From contig CAWENB010000003.1 in the NCBI GenBank assembly GCA_963810525.1, positions 1,054,001-1,118,000 of the forward strand: a DNA stretch of 64,000 nucleotides, in the 5' to 3' direction. The translations under genes and the position numbers were made by a program. This stretch comes from JAICLK01 sp963810525. Lineage in GTDB: Bacteria; Patescibacteriota; Saccharimonadia; Saccharimonadales; UBA4665. A model generated the notes under the pieces. The model worked only from the letters and a program-made list of their open reading frames with translations, had not been told where the DNA came from and searched no databases. Positions 25,195-31,990 of this stretch are shown in pieces. Position 1 is the first letter of the stretch; every line of letters begins with the position of its first letter.

Positions 25195-25557
25195 TGAAGT
25201 TAGTTATCAATCGCAAGAGGTGGCTACATGGTGACATGGTGACATGGGGAGAGCTTCCTTCGTCGCGCAGACGACAAGAAGATGTGCTGCTTGGGCTTTC
25301 TGGCTCGCCAGTGTGGGTATAAAGCCAAAGACATCACAGGCCTAAAGGCGCCACACCAGCTGACAGACGCGTATTTAGGCGTGGACAAGTGGCCACGTGG
25401 CCTAGTTAACAAGAAAAGCCACGTAACTACCGTAACGGGCTACAAACTAATGGACAGGAATGACTGCGACAACCTGTCCGACAAGAAGCGTGAGGCCGCA
25501 ATTCGCAAGCTATTCAAAAAGCTCAAGGTCACAGTCCAGTTTGTCGGACAGTACTAA
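25194..25557 (+). pseudogene. Small phage gene interrupted by an octamer tandem repeat
   Basis: GGAGG precedes the ATG at 25194, which reads MKLVINRKRWLHG. After an ACATGGTG repeat (25226-25241, two exact copies plus a degenerate third) the frame is lost. A second frame from about 25250 continues as ESFLRRADDKKMCCLGFLAR and runs to 25557. Removing 16 bp (two octamers) would join them. It may be a slippage mutation, a phase-variable switch or an assembly error. The C-terminal part could also start alone at ATG 25282. Confidence 0.5.
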
Positions 25558-25609
25558 GACTTGCAGCGCGGGGTCAGCGGCGACCGTCGCAGTAAATCCC
25601 GTAGTCATT

Positions 25610-25659
25610 GCAGGAGCCACGTGTAATACAGCTACCAAGCTGCGCGCTGCGGCTCCTGC
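25610..25659 (+). promoter_or_regulatory. Stable hairpin upstream of the Ubl gene
   Basis: GCAGGAGCC (25610-25618) pairs perfectly with GGCTCCTGC (25651-25659) and encloses a smaller AGCT.../AGCT helix. There is no T tract, so it is more likely an RNA-stability or processing element than a terminator. Located 67 bp before the Ubl start. Confidence 0.55.
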
Positions 25660-25725
25660 GCTAAGACCGTAACCAACTAGCCATCCTTAAGGAGGCTATA
25701 CAAATGGAAGAGAGGAGAGAGAGCT

Positions 25726-25947
25726 ATGGCTGTGACAGTGGAAAGTGGAGTTAACTCCACAACGTCGGATGCCTTGGTTGGCGAGAAGGCATGTGCAATT
25801 CGCACCATGTTCCGTCAGCCGCTCAACATCGACCCGGCTGCTCGCGTTGTCGTCAACGGCGAGCGGGTGAACGAAGAGTACGTTGCCCAAGACGGTGACG
25901 TAATCGAGTTCGTCAAAAGTTCTGGGCAAAAAGGGGACCGGCGCTAA
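25726..25947 (+). CDS. Ubiquitin-like beta-grasp modifier (Ubl), PRTRC protein C-like
   Basis: 73 residues. The C-terminal half reads RVVVNGERVNEEY then DGDVIEFVKSSGQKGDRR, the beta-grasp pattern shared by ThiS/MoaD and prokaryotic ubiquitins. From memory, PRTRC system protein C (Prok-Ub) ends similarly with F-V-[RK]-x-x-G-x-K-G. There is no terminal GG; the tail SSGQKGDRR may need trimming after a Gly by the JAB peptidase. GAGGAGAG precedes the ATG. It is followed by E2-, JAB- and E1-like genes, which supports a modifier role. The small size limits certainty. Confidence 0.65.
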   Translation: MAVTVESGVNSTTSDALVGEKACAIRTMFRQPLNIDPAARVVVNGERVNEEYVAQDGDVIEFVKSSGQKGDRR

Positions 25948-25965
25948 AGCCGACCCGTCCGCGCG

Positions 25966-25999
25966 GTGCGGGGCTGAGTCAGTGAGCTTAGCCCCGCAC
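25966..25999 (+). promoter_or_regulatory. Very stable hairpin between Ubl and E2 genes
   Basis: GTGCGGGGCTGAG pairs with CTTAGCCCCGCAC (13 bp, one G-T wobble) around an 8-base loop. No T tract follows, only AAAAGC. It may protect the 3' end of a short Ubl mRNA or attenuate transcription, raising Ubl over the enzymes downstream. Confidence 0.6.
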
Positions 26000-26019
26000 A
26001 AAAGCTTTAAGGAGGCAAC

Positions 26020-26754
26020 ATGGCATCGACCAAACGTATCGTCATTGAGGGCGAAGCCGTCAGTGCGATAGAGGAAATCGTCCATCGGCGAACGACGCTG
26101 CCGGAGTGGTTGGCGGCTATGAACAGGCTGACCCCAGCCGCTCTGACTACGCCGATTCTGCCCAATGGCGCAGTCCTTTATGCCCAGAAAGGCGACCAGC
26201 AGCTAGTAGCTATCAACCAGCCAGCCGCAGTCAAGAAGGTCATATGGCGAGGTGAGGCGTACCGGGACAGAGGCACGCGTAAGACTCGTTGGGGGCTGGC
26301 TGTGCCGAATCACTTGTTTCTGCTGTTGTTTGCGAAGGAAGCTATTTACTCCAGTCATCTTTACTTCGTCCCCAAGCCGGTGGCTGACGAGAAGGATATG
26401 CTGTATTACACCAACTTAGCCAACATCTACTTTCAGCCACAGAACATTCCGACACCTATCTGCTCCGGCTCCATTCGGCTGGACGTAAAGGCATCCTTCG
26501 CCTCTCGCTGTCAGGCGTTTATTGACGCCTTTTGGACGACGGAATTTAACGATGACATTTTTCCGCAGATACGCGAGGGAGGGAGCATCTTCTCTGGCCG
26601 AAAGGATAGCTGGCCAAAAGAGCTACTTAGCCTGAATGCTTGGGAAGAGGCAACAGCCAAGACGCCAAGCTTTCTGGCTGACATGACCTGGCCGTTCGCT
26701 CCGTTGTGCTCGCTGTCGGAGATTGTAAACGACAGATGGCAGGTGAATCAATGA
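26020..26754 (+). CDS. E2-like protein, PRTRC protein B / Prok-E2 family
   Basis: 244 residues. The central part resembles the prokaryotic E2 fold of PRTRC protein B. WGLAVPNHLFLLLFAK is followed by a loop, then LYYTNLANIYFQPQNIPTPICSGSI, then FIDAFWTTEFNDDIFPQ. Cys148 in PICSGS is the candidate thioester-forming residue and Asn135 (LANIY) the conserved Asn. AAGGAGG precedes the ATG. It would receive the Ubl from the E1-like enzyme and pass it to a target. Recognition is by motif order and by the neighbouring Ubl, JAB and E1 genes. Confidence 0.6.
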   Translation: MASTKRIVIEGEAVSAIEEIVHRRTTLPEWLAAMNRLTPAALTTPILPNGAVLYAQKGDQQLVAINQPAAVKKVIWRGEAYRDRGTRKTRWGLAVPNHLFLLLFAKEAIYSSHLYFVPKPVADEKDMLYYTNLANIYFQPQNIPTPICSGSIRLDVKASFASRCQAFIDAFWTTEFNDDIFPQIREGGSIFSGRKDSWPKELLSLNAWEEATAKTPSFLADMTWPFAPLCSLSEIVNDRWQVNQ

Positions 26755-27110
26755 GAACAGCACCAAGCTATACGCCAGAAGTTGGGATGAGGGTGAGGCG
26801 ACTGGCTAACCAAGGCCCTCACTCTGGGCAAGAACTAGTCATTGAGCGGGTCATTGACCAGAGCGGAGGTTATTTTGGCATCGTCGGAACATTCGAGGAT
26901 GGTTACTTCGGCACGTTTGATGCCGAGCGCTTTGAAGCAATCCCTGACAATATCGCTCCGTCGCTTGCTTCGCCAATCCAAGTCTCTCCAACTTTCACCG
27001 TCGGCCAGGAAGTCATCATCAGCGAGCGGGTGACGGCGCCGCCGACAACCAAGCCGACAGCGACGCCTGTTCAGTGGCACGCGATTACATCGGCCAGCGC
27101 TGTGTCATAA
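26751..27110 (+). CDS. Hypothetical protein within the Ubl cassette
   Basis: 119 residues; the ATG overlaps the E2-like stop (ATGA), so it is translated with it. The middle (GMRVRRLANQGPHSGQELVI and GYFGIVGTFEDGYFGTFDAE) looks like a small beta-barrel. The Pro/Thr-rich end overlaps the next gene. Unknown role; position suggests a partner or target adaptor. Confidence 0.5.
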   Translation: MRTAPSYTPEVGMRVRRLANQGPHSGQELVIERVIDQSGGYFGIVGTFEDGYFGTFDAERFEAIPDNIAPSLASPIQVSPTFTVGQEVIISERVTAPPTTKPTATPVQWHAITSASAVS

Positions 27111-27490
27111 CGCTCATCAATGAGCATTCGGGACTGGTATGTTTTAGCTGGAACAACGGCCACAACCAATGGCATCTTATGCCGCAGTACTTAGACGCCG
27201 CTGACGGCACGCCGCTTGTGGCCGATAAGTCAGACTTTGACGCCGCTTGGCGTCTGGCCAGAAGCGGAGATGCAATAGGCTCCCTGATGGACGCGCTTTG
27301 GGACCCGATTCGAGCGCCTATCAACGACCTCAGCAACCTAAAGGGCACTTGGAGCAGCCTGATTATAACCAGAGCCGTCCTGCGGCTACGGCGTCAGGTG
27401 CCAAATAGCTATGAGGAGCAAGTAGGCAAGGGCCACTCTTGGGGCACGCCGTTGGCAGCCAGAGCGTGGACAGCGGCAGTAAAAGACTAA
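27074..27490 (+). CDS. Hypothetical protein within the Ubl cassette
   Basis: 138 residues from a GTG at 27074, overlapping the previous gene by 37 bp. It starts with a beta-rich stretch (DYIGQRCVITLINEHSGLVC) resembling the preceding protein, so the two may be a duplicated or frameshifted pair. The C-terminal half is helical. Not recognised. Confidence 0.5.
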   Translation: MARDYIGQRCVITLINEHSGLVCFSWNNGHNQWHLMPQYLDAADGTPLVADKSDFDAAWRLARSGDAIGSLMDALWDPIRAPINDLSNLKGTWSSLIITRAVLRLRRQVPNSYEEQVGKGHSWGTPLAARAWTAAVKD

Positions 27491-27504
27491 AAGGAGAGCA
27501 ACAC

Positions 27505-28401
27505 ATGGAACTACCGTTTACCGTCAATGGCATCAAGGCATATTATGCCGACAGTGCCGACTTCAATCCCAGTCAAATAGCGGAGAACCAAGCTTACATC
27601 TTGGACGCCGATGGCTGGAATCTTTACATCCGAAACAGCGTCAGCGAGTCGCTGAACGGCACCAAGATTGAAGCCGGCATGACGCGGCTCAAAGCCCAAT
27701 GCACGCTGCGGCTGGAGAAGATTCCTTACAGCCTCATTCGCAAGGTCGGCAGCTTCTTTACCGAAGTCTATAAGCTGCACAAGTCAGAGGCTGTCGGCTA
27801 TCTGCACTACGCTCCGAAGCGCGGCTGGCTGTTTGACCCGCCGGAGCAGACAGCAACGACAGCGCATTGCAAGTATGGCGAGCCAAGGGCCATCGAGGGC
27901 TACCGCGTCGCTGGGACCATCCATTCCCACGGCTCGATGAGCGCCTTTCACAGCGGTACGGACACGGCTGATGAGGCCAACTTCGATGGCGTCCACATCA
28001 CCATCGGCAAGGTCGATGAGGTTCGGCACGACTTGGCGCTGTCGGTCGTCTGCGGTGGTGTCAGGTACAAATGCACCGAAGAGCAGCTCATCAGCGGCTT
28101 CGGGGATGTAGCCGCGCCGAAAGAGTGGATTGACATGGTCAAGCAGCCACGGTCAGAGACCACAGTCCAAGTGTCGTCGGGGCCCGCTCCGGCAGTCTTT
28201 ACGCGAGTGACGGACACGCGGGCATCGACTAACGGTGCCAGCCACACCGAATACACTCACATCTACACTGATGAAGAGTGGAACAAGCTGTCCAAGAAAC
28301 AGAAGCGAGCCATCATCGAGCAGCAAAAGAAGCAGGAAAATGAGGGCAGCGGCTTGCTGGCGTTCTTTGACCGTCGGCGATTCGGGGACGTGTGGGACTG
28401 A
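27505..28401 (+). CDS. JAB/JAMM metalloprotease (Prok-JAB, PRTRC protein A-like)
   Basis: 298 residues; AAAGGAGAG precedes the ATG at 27505. The JAMM motif is complete: Glu95 (KSEAVGYLHY), His140-x-His142 (TIHSHG), Ser150 and Asp153 (HSGTDTADE), then GVHITIG. The N-terminal ~80 residues are an extra domain and the C-terminal ~70 are charged and helical. JAB peptidases trim Ubl precursors or remove Ubl from targets using zinc. It overlaps the E1-like gene start by one base (TGATG), so the two are translated together. Confidence 0.88.
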   Translation: MELPFTVNGIKAYYADSADFNPSQIAENQAYILDADGWNLYIRNSVSESLNGTKIEAGMTRLKAQCTLRLEKIPYSLIRKVGSFFTEVYKLHKSEAVGYLHYAPKRGWLFDPPEQTATTAHCKYGEPRAIEGYRVAGTIHSHGSMSAFHSGTDTADEANFDGVHITIGKVDEVRHDLALSVVCGGVRYKCTEEQLISGFGDVAAPKEWIDMVKQPRSETTVQVSSGPAPAVFTRVTDTRASTNGASHTEYTHIYTDEEWNKLSKKQKRAIIEQQKKQENEGSGLLAFFDRRRFGDVWD

Positions 28402-29105
28402 TGAAGACTGAACAGCTTAACATCATCGGCCTCGGCGGTATCGGCAGCTGGCTGTTCCGCGCTGTCGTACCCATCATCTACGGCGACAAGGGCCGTCATT
28501 GGCGACTTCAGCTAATCGACGGCGACAAGTACGAGCCTAAGAACCTCAGTCGTCAGCTCTTTGAGGGCAACGCGCTCAGTCAGAATAAGGCAGAGGCTAA
28601 CGAAGCTTGGGTGCGGGAGCGCTTCGGGAGCGCCGACCACGTCACAGTAATGGCCCAAGCTAGCTACGTGACGCCTGAGCGGCTGCCTGAAGTCATTGGC
28701 GAGCGCCAAACGACGCTCCTGTGCGTTGATAACCACGTCACACGCAAGCAGGTCAGTGACTTTACCGAGACGCTGAAAGATGCTATCCTGATTAGCGGAG
28801 GCAACGACAGCACCGACGGCAATGTCCAAGTCATGCTCCGGCGCAAGGGCAAAGCCATGACCCCGACGCTTGGCCAGTGGCATCCGGAGATAGCCGAGCC
28901 GAAGGACAAGCATCCGGAGGACATCAGCTGTGCTGAGCTGGCGGCAGCGGGCGACGGACAGACCATCGCGGCGAACATCTTCGCGGCTAGTCTGATGCTC
29001 AATGCCTTCTATTTCCTTCAATTCACCAACAAGCCCATTGTGAAGGAAAATGAGTTCTATTTCGACATCCTGAGAAACGGCGTAGTGGGGAAGGTGAGAA
29101 CATGA
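28401..29105 (+). CDS. ThiF/E1-like adenylating enzyme (PRTRC ThiF-like)
   Basis: 234 residues. The Rossmann nucleotide loop is IIGLGGIGSWL (residues 8-18). Asp40/Asp42 and Asn48/Arg51 lie in LIDGDKYEPKNLSRQ and Lys63 in SQNKAEAN. Asp110 is in CVDNHVTRK. Cys177 in EDISCAELAAAGDGQT is the candidate catalytic cysteine, in the place used by PRTRC ThiF proteins. These enzymes adenylate a Ubl C-terminus with ATP and form a thioester. No zinc CxxC pairs are seen, so it is a minimal form. Confidence 0.85.
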   Translation: MKTEQLNIIGLGGIGSWLFRAVVPIIYGDKGRHWRLQLIDGDKYEPKNLSRQLFEGNALSQNKAEANEAWVRERFGSADHVTVMAQASYVTPERLPEVIGERQTTLLCVDNHVTRKQVSDFTETLKDAILISGGNDSTDGNVQVMLRRKGKAMTPTLGQWHPEIAEPKDKHPEDISCAELAAAGDGQTIAANIFAASLMLNAFYFLQFTNKPIVKENEFYFDILRNGVVGKVRT

Positions 29106-29275
29106 GTGCTGTAAAGACGACTATGATAAGCAAGTTTGGCTATAGGCACTTTCGAGAGGACTTTCCGGAGGGTCAATGTGAGAACCTTGGCTGCGTTCCG
29201 GCTGATGAGTGGCCTGAGCCGCCGCCGCCACTCGCCCCGCTCAATCTCGACGAGGACCTCGACGAAGATGCCTGA
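29102..29275 (+). CDS. Acidic small protein after the E1-like gene
   Basis: 57 residues; ATG overlaps the E1-like stop (ATGA). The C-terminal half is Pro-rich then acidic (LNLDEDLDEDA), with two cysteines mid-sequence. The tight coupling suggests it belongs to the same unit. Unknown. Confidence 0.5.
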   Translation: MSAVKTTMISKFGYRHFREDFPEGQCENLGCVPADEWPEPPPPLAPLNLDEDLDEDA

Positions 29276-29396
29276 CTGGCTGGAGTGCCCAAACTGCGGT
29301 GAGCCTCTCTGTCCTCAAGACAGCGGAGACTTGGACGATGCCCTGACCAGCTGCCCGAGCTGTGGGTGGCTTGGGAAGCTATCGGCAAGCTATTGA
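29268..29396 (+). CDS. Zinc-ribbon protein after the E1-like gene
   Basis: 42 residues from an ATG overlapping the previous gene: ECPNCGEPLC...SCPSCGW, a two-knuckle (CxxC, CxxC) zinc ribbon with an acidic loop. It could be a rubredoxin-like or adaptor domain; an E3-like role would be speculation. Confidence 0.55.
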   Translation: MPDWLECPNCGEPLCPQDSGDLDDALTSCPSCGWLGKLSASY

Positions 29397-29506
29397 GGAG
29401 GTAATAGAATAGTCTCCTCAATGAAGAGGCTAAGAGCTATTATGACAACTTCAGCCGAAGGCGACAAGTAGACCAACTGACGAAGGAGGTCCGAAATGGG
29501 TCATCT

Positions 29507-29824
29507 ATGCAAAATGCAAGACAGCTGGTGACGCAGTTTGTAGACGCCGCTCTGGCCAGCCGGACCAAGAAGCAGCGAGCGCGGCTGTGGCTGGTAGCTA
29601 CGCTGATGGAGCGCGAGCGGTGGGCTGAGGATGTTTTGAAGGAAGCGAAGCAGGCAGGCTTTAGCAAAACAACCCTGCTACGTGCGGCTAAGACCGTGGT
29701 AAGGCGGCGCAAGAGAATCTACAACGGCCCGTGGCTGTGGAGCTTGGCCGCTCGGCTGGAGACGAGAGGCGTCGATGAGATTCGCGAGCAAATAGTCAAT
29801 CGGTTGCTGGAGCTAGTTAAATGA
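29507..29824 (+). CDS. Basic helical protein, possible DNA-binding
   Basis: 105 residues, all-helical and arginine-rich. AEDVLKEAKQAGFSKTTLLRAAKTV looks like a helix-turn-helix as in resolvase/AAA_25-associated phage proteins. GGAGG lies about 18 bp before the ATG, farther than usual. Perhaps a regulator of the replication genes. Confidence 0.55.
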   Translation: MQNARQLVTQFVDAALASRTKKQRARLWLVATLMERERWAEDVLKEAKQAGFSKTTLLRAAKTVVRRRKRIYNGPWLWSLAARLETRGVDEIREQIVNRLLELVK

Positions 29825-29961
29825 GCAATATAAAACCCTGACTGAGACGTTACTTTTTGGTGCGGTACAAATTGAGGTTCAGGCGGACACAACACTGGGG
29901 GCACTGGACATTCTATGTCTAACGTAGCTGAGGTTGCTAGAGCTGGTGAAGTGAGATAAAC

Positions 29962-30201
29962 TTGACTACACAATCATCACCGAAGTACAAGAAGCCCCGC
30001 TGGGCTGTGGCTCAACTGACTCGCGAAACCGGCTTGCTGGAGGACCTGTGCGAGCATGGCGTCGGCCACCCAAATCTGGCGTGGATGAAGAAGCATGACC
30101 CCAAAGACAAGTATCGCTGGGGTGTTCATGGCTGTGACGGATGCTGCTTTGAGTCTGTCGAAGACATCTTGGCAAAAAGAGGACGCAACCGACTTATTTG
30201 A
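29962..30201 (+). CDS. Small Cys/His-containing protein
   Basis: 79 residues from a TTG start. CEHGVGHPNLAWMKKHDPKD and CDGCC could bind metal. Such 'EHGIGHP' proteins recur in phages without a known role. Confidence 0.5.
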   Translation: MTTQSSPKYKKPRWAVAQLTRETGLLEDLCEHGVGHPNLAWMKKHDPKDKYRWGVHGCDGCCFESVEDILAKRGRNRLI

Positions 30202-30252
30202 CCCGTGGCTGGCGTGGCTGTTCGTAGCTATTTGGAGACTGGAGGCAGGACA

Positions 30253-30789
30253 ATGGCTACCGTATTTGTTGTAAGCGACACGCACTTTGGCCACGAAGGC
30301 ACCGCGTGCATGTTCAAGCGCCGAGACGGAACTCCTCTGCGGCCATTCATCAATGCCGAAGAGCAGGACATGGTACTGATGGAGCGCTGGAACAAGGTCG
30401 TTCGGCCGCAGGACCACGTTTACCACGTCGGTGACGTAGCCATGCGAAAGGAGTTCTTGTTCCTGCTGGGCAAGCTGAACGGGCACAAGCGTCTTGTGCG
30501 CGGCAATCATGACATCTTTCCGACCAAGGTCTATGCCCAGTACTTCGAGGAAATCTACGGTGTGCGGGTGTTTGAGGACATGATTCTGTCGCACGTCCCG
30601 CTGCATCCAGACTCTGTCAAGCGCTTTTGGACCAACGTACATGGGCACCTGCACGCCGAAGAGGTCATGTTGGGCGAGGTGCCGGACAGTCGGTACTTGA
30701 ATGTCTGCGTGGAGCACACTGACTACACCCCCATTTCTCTAGAGGAAGTGCGAATGCGAATAGCCAAAAGGAAGGCTGTTTGTGGCTAG
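30253..30789 (+). CDS. Calcineurin-like metallophosphoesterase
   Basis: 178 residues; GGAGGCAGG precedes the ATG at 30253. Metal-binding motifs are SDTHFGH, HVGDVAM, RGNHD and SHVPLHP...NVHGHLH. The short single-domain form matches phage and bacterial phosphoesterases acting on nucleotides or phosphorylated ends. Substrate unknown. Confidence 0.88.
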   Translation: MATVFVVSDTHFGHEGTACMFKRRDGTPLRPFINAEEQDMVLMERWNKVVRPQDHVYHVGDVAMRKEFLFLLGKLNGHKRLVRGNHDIFPTKVYAQYFEEIYGVRVFEDMILSHVPLHPDSVKRFWTNVHGHLHAEEVMLGEVPDSRYLNVCVEHTDYTPISLEEVRMRIAKRKAVCG

Positions 30790-30964
30790 ACAACGGCTGC
30801 GGTGCGTTAGATGTCTTAAAGCTTTCAGGACGCAACAGGAGCTAGTCAAGCACAAGTGCGAAGGTGAGGGCGTCTTGGCTACGTTAACTAACTCTCACGG
30901 AGAGGAAGTAGATGCTGGATCACAAAAGCGAGATGGAGCGCCGCAAAAGAGCGCGAGCGGCTAG
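30782..30964 (+). CDS. C2H2-type zinc-finger small protein
   Basis: 60 residues from GTG: CVRCLKAFRTQQELVKHKC has two Cys, then His and Cys at zinc-finger spacing. Overlaps the phosphoesterase by 8 bp. Confidence 0.55.
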   Translation: MARQRLRCVRCLKAFRTQQELVKHKCEGEGVLATLTNSHGEEVDAGSQKRDGAPQKSASG

Positions 30965-31091
30965 AACTCCGGGCTTTACGCCTGTGGAACACGGCCGAAT
31001 TGGCAAGAAGAACGAAATGCCTCTGATGATTCGCAAGCCGAGAGCTGAGGAGCGCCGAAGTGCCCGAAGACCTGGAGATTCTGTGGATTGA
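30912..31091 (+). CDS. Basic 59-residue protein (uncertain)
   Basis: ATG at 30912 inside the previous gene, after AGAGGAAG. Strongly basic (MERRKRARAARTPG). Overlaps both neighbours; plausible but unproven. Confidence 0.4.
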   Translation: MLDHKSEMERRKRARAARTPGFTPVEHGRIGKKNEMPLMIRKPRAEERRSARRPGDSVD

Positions 31092-31281
31092 GGCCGTTGT
31101 CTTTGTCCAACCGGTGAGCGAGCGAGGAGCCGAGTGGCTATCAAGAGTCATCCCGGGGAGGTATTGGGAGATGCGGCTGGTCAGTCACGATGACCTTGAG
31201 AGCTTTGCCGTGGCTGCGCGCAAGCAGCGGCTAACGATTGGAGGGATTCATTTGCCAAGCAGCGAGGGATTAGATTTATGA
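31060..31281 (+). CDS. Hypothetical phage protein
   Basis: 73 residues from GTG after GAGGAG, globular-looking, no domain recognised. Its stop overlaps the next start (ATGA). Confidence 0.55.
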   Translation: MPEDLEILWIEAVVFVQPVSERGAEWLSRVIPGRYWEMRLVSHDDLESFAVAARKQRLTIGGIHLPSSEGLDL

Positions 31282-31724
31282 CCGGCGAAGAGCTATATGG
31301 CGGGTGGGCCAGAGCGGCTACGAAACTAGGCAAGAGCGTTGTGGCGTGGCCGATGTTCGTGCCTCGCGTGCAGGCTTGGTGGGAGCGTTTGGCAGGTTTC
31401 ATCGGCAACCATGTCCCGGCAAGCGGCCTTCATTTCTTGGAAGCAGTAGCCTTTTGTGGCGAGAACTGGTTCGGGCAGCCCGAGATACTCTCGATCGCTG
31501 ACGAGCTGGTAAGCAACTGGGTCGGCTACTTTGACTTCACCAGCGTCAGAGCCGAGACCGAGAACACCAAGGGCGACGTGTGGCTGTTCAAAGCCAGCGG
31601 CCTCAAGGCGACAGTCTTGGACGTTGACGGCACCAAGCTCAAACTCAAGCTCCAGAACGGGACGGAGACGGACTGGCTGGAGGCCAGCGAAGTGGTCAAG
31701 GGAGCTACGAAGGAGACGAAATGA
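31278..31724 (+). CDS. Hypothetical phage protein
   Basis: 148 residues. The N-terminal half is helical and Trp-rich, the C-terminal a beta segment (LKATVLDVDGTKLKLKLQNG) like an SH3/Tudor barrel. Overlaps both neighbours by four bases. Function unknown. Confidence 0.6.
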   Translation: MTGEELYGGWARAATKLGKSVVAWPMFVPRVQAWWERLAGFIGNHVPASGLHFLEAVAFCGENWFGQPEILSIADELVSNWVGYFDFTSVRAETENTKGDVWLFKASGLKATVLDVDGTKLKLKLQNGTETDWLEASEVVKGATKETK

Positions 31725-31990
31725 GCTGTGATACTTGCGGAGGGTCAGAGGTTGGTGTGGCTTGTTGCCCGCTAGGAGCGTTCTCCGTCGCCTACTGTCG
31801 AGAATGTCTCTTGCAGGATGCCCATCCTCTGTGGGCCATTCATGCCACGCTAGATTGTATTGGCGGGTCGCAATACGTCGCCGACTGGGTAAAGCTACTT
31901 AAATCACACAAGGATGGCAAGTATATAGGCTGGGATGAGATCGTCAGTCTCTACGTGCCGGACCCAGAAATGACCAATGAATGCGCTTAA
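31721..31990 (+). CDS. Cys-rich phage protein
   Basis: 89 residues beginning SCDTCGGSEVGVACCPLGAF with a further CREC, consistent with a zinc-binding domain. Overlaps the RepA-like gene by 10 bp. Confidence 0.6.
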   Translation: MSCDTCGGSEVGVACCPLGAFSVAYCRECLLQDAHPLWAIHATLDCIGGSQYVADWVKLLKSHKDGKYIGWDEIVSLYVPDPEMTNECA

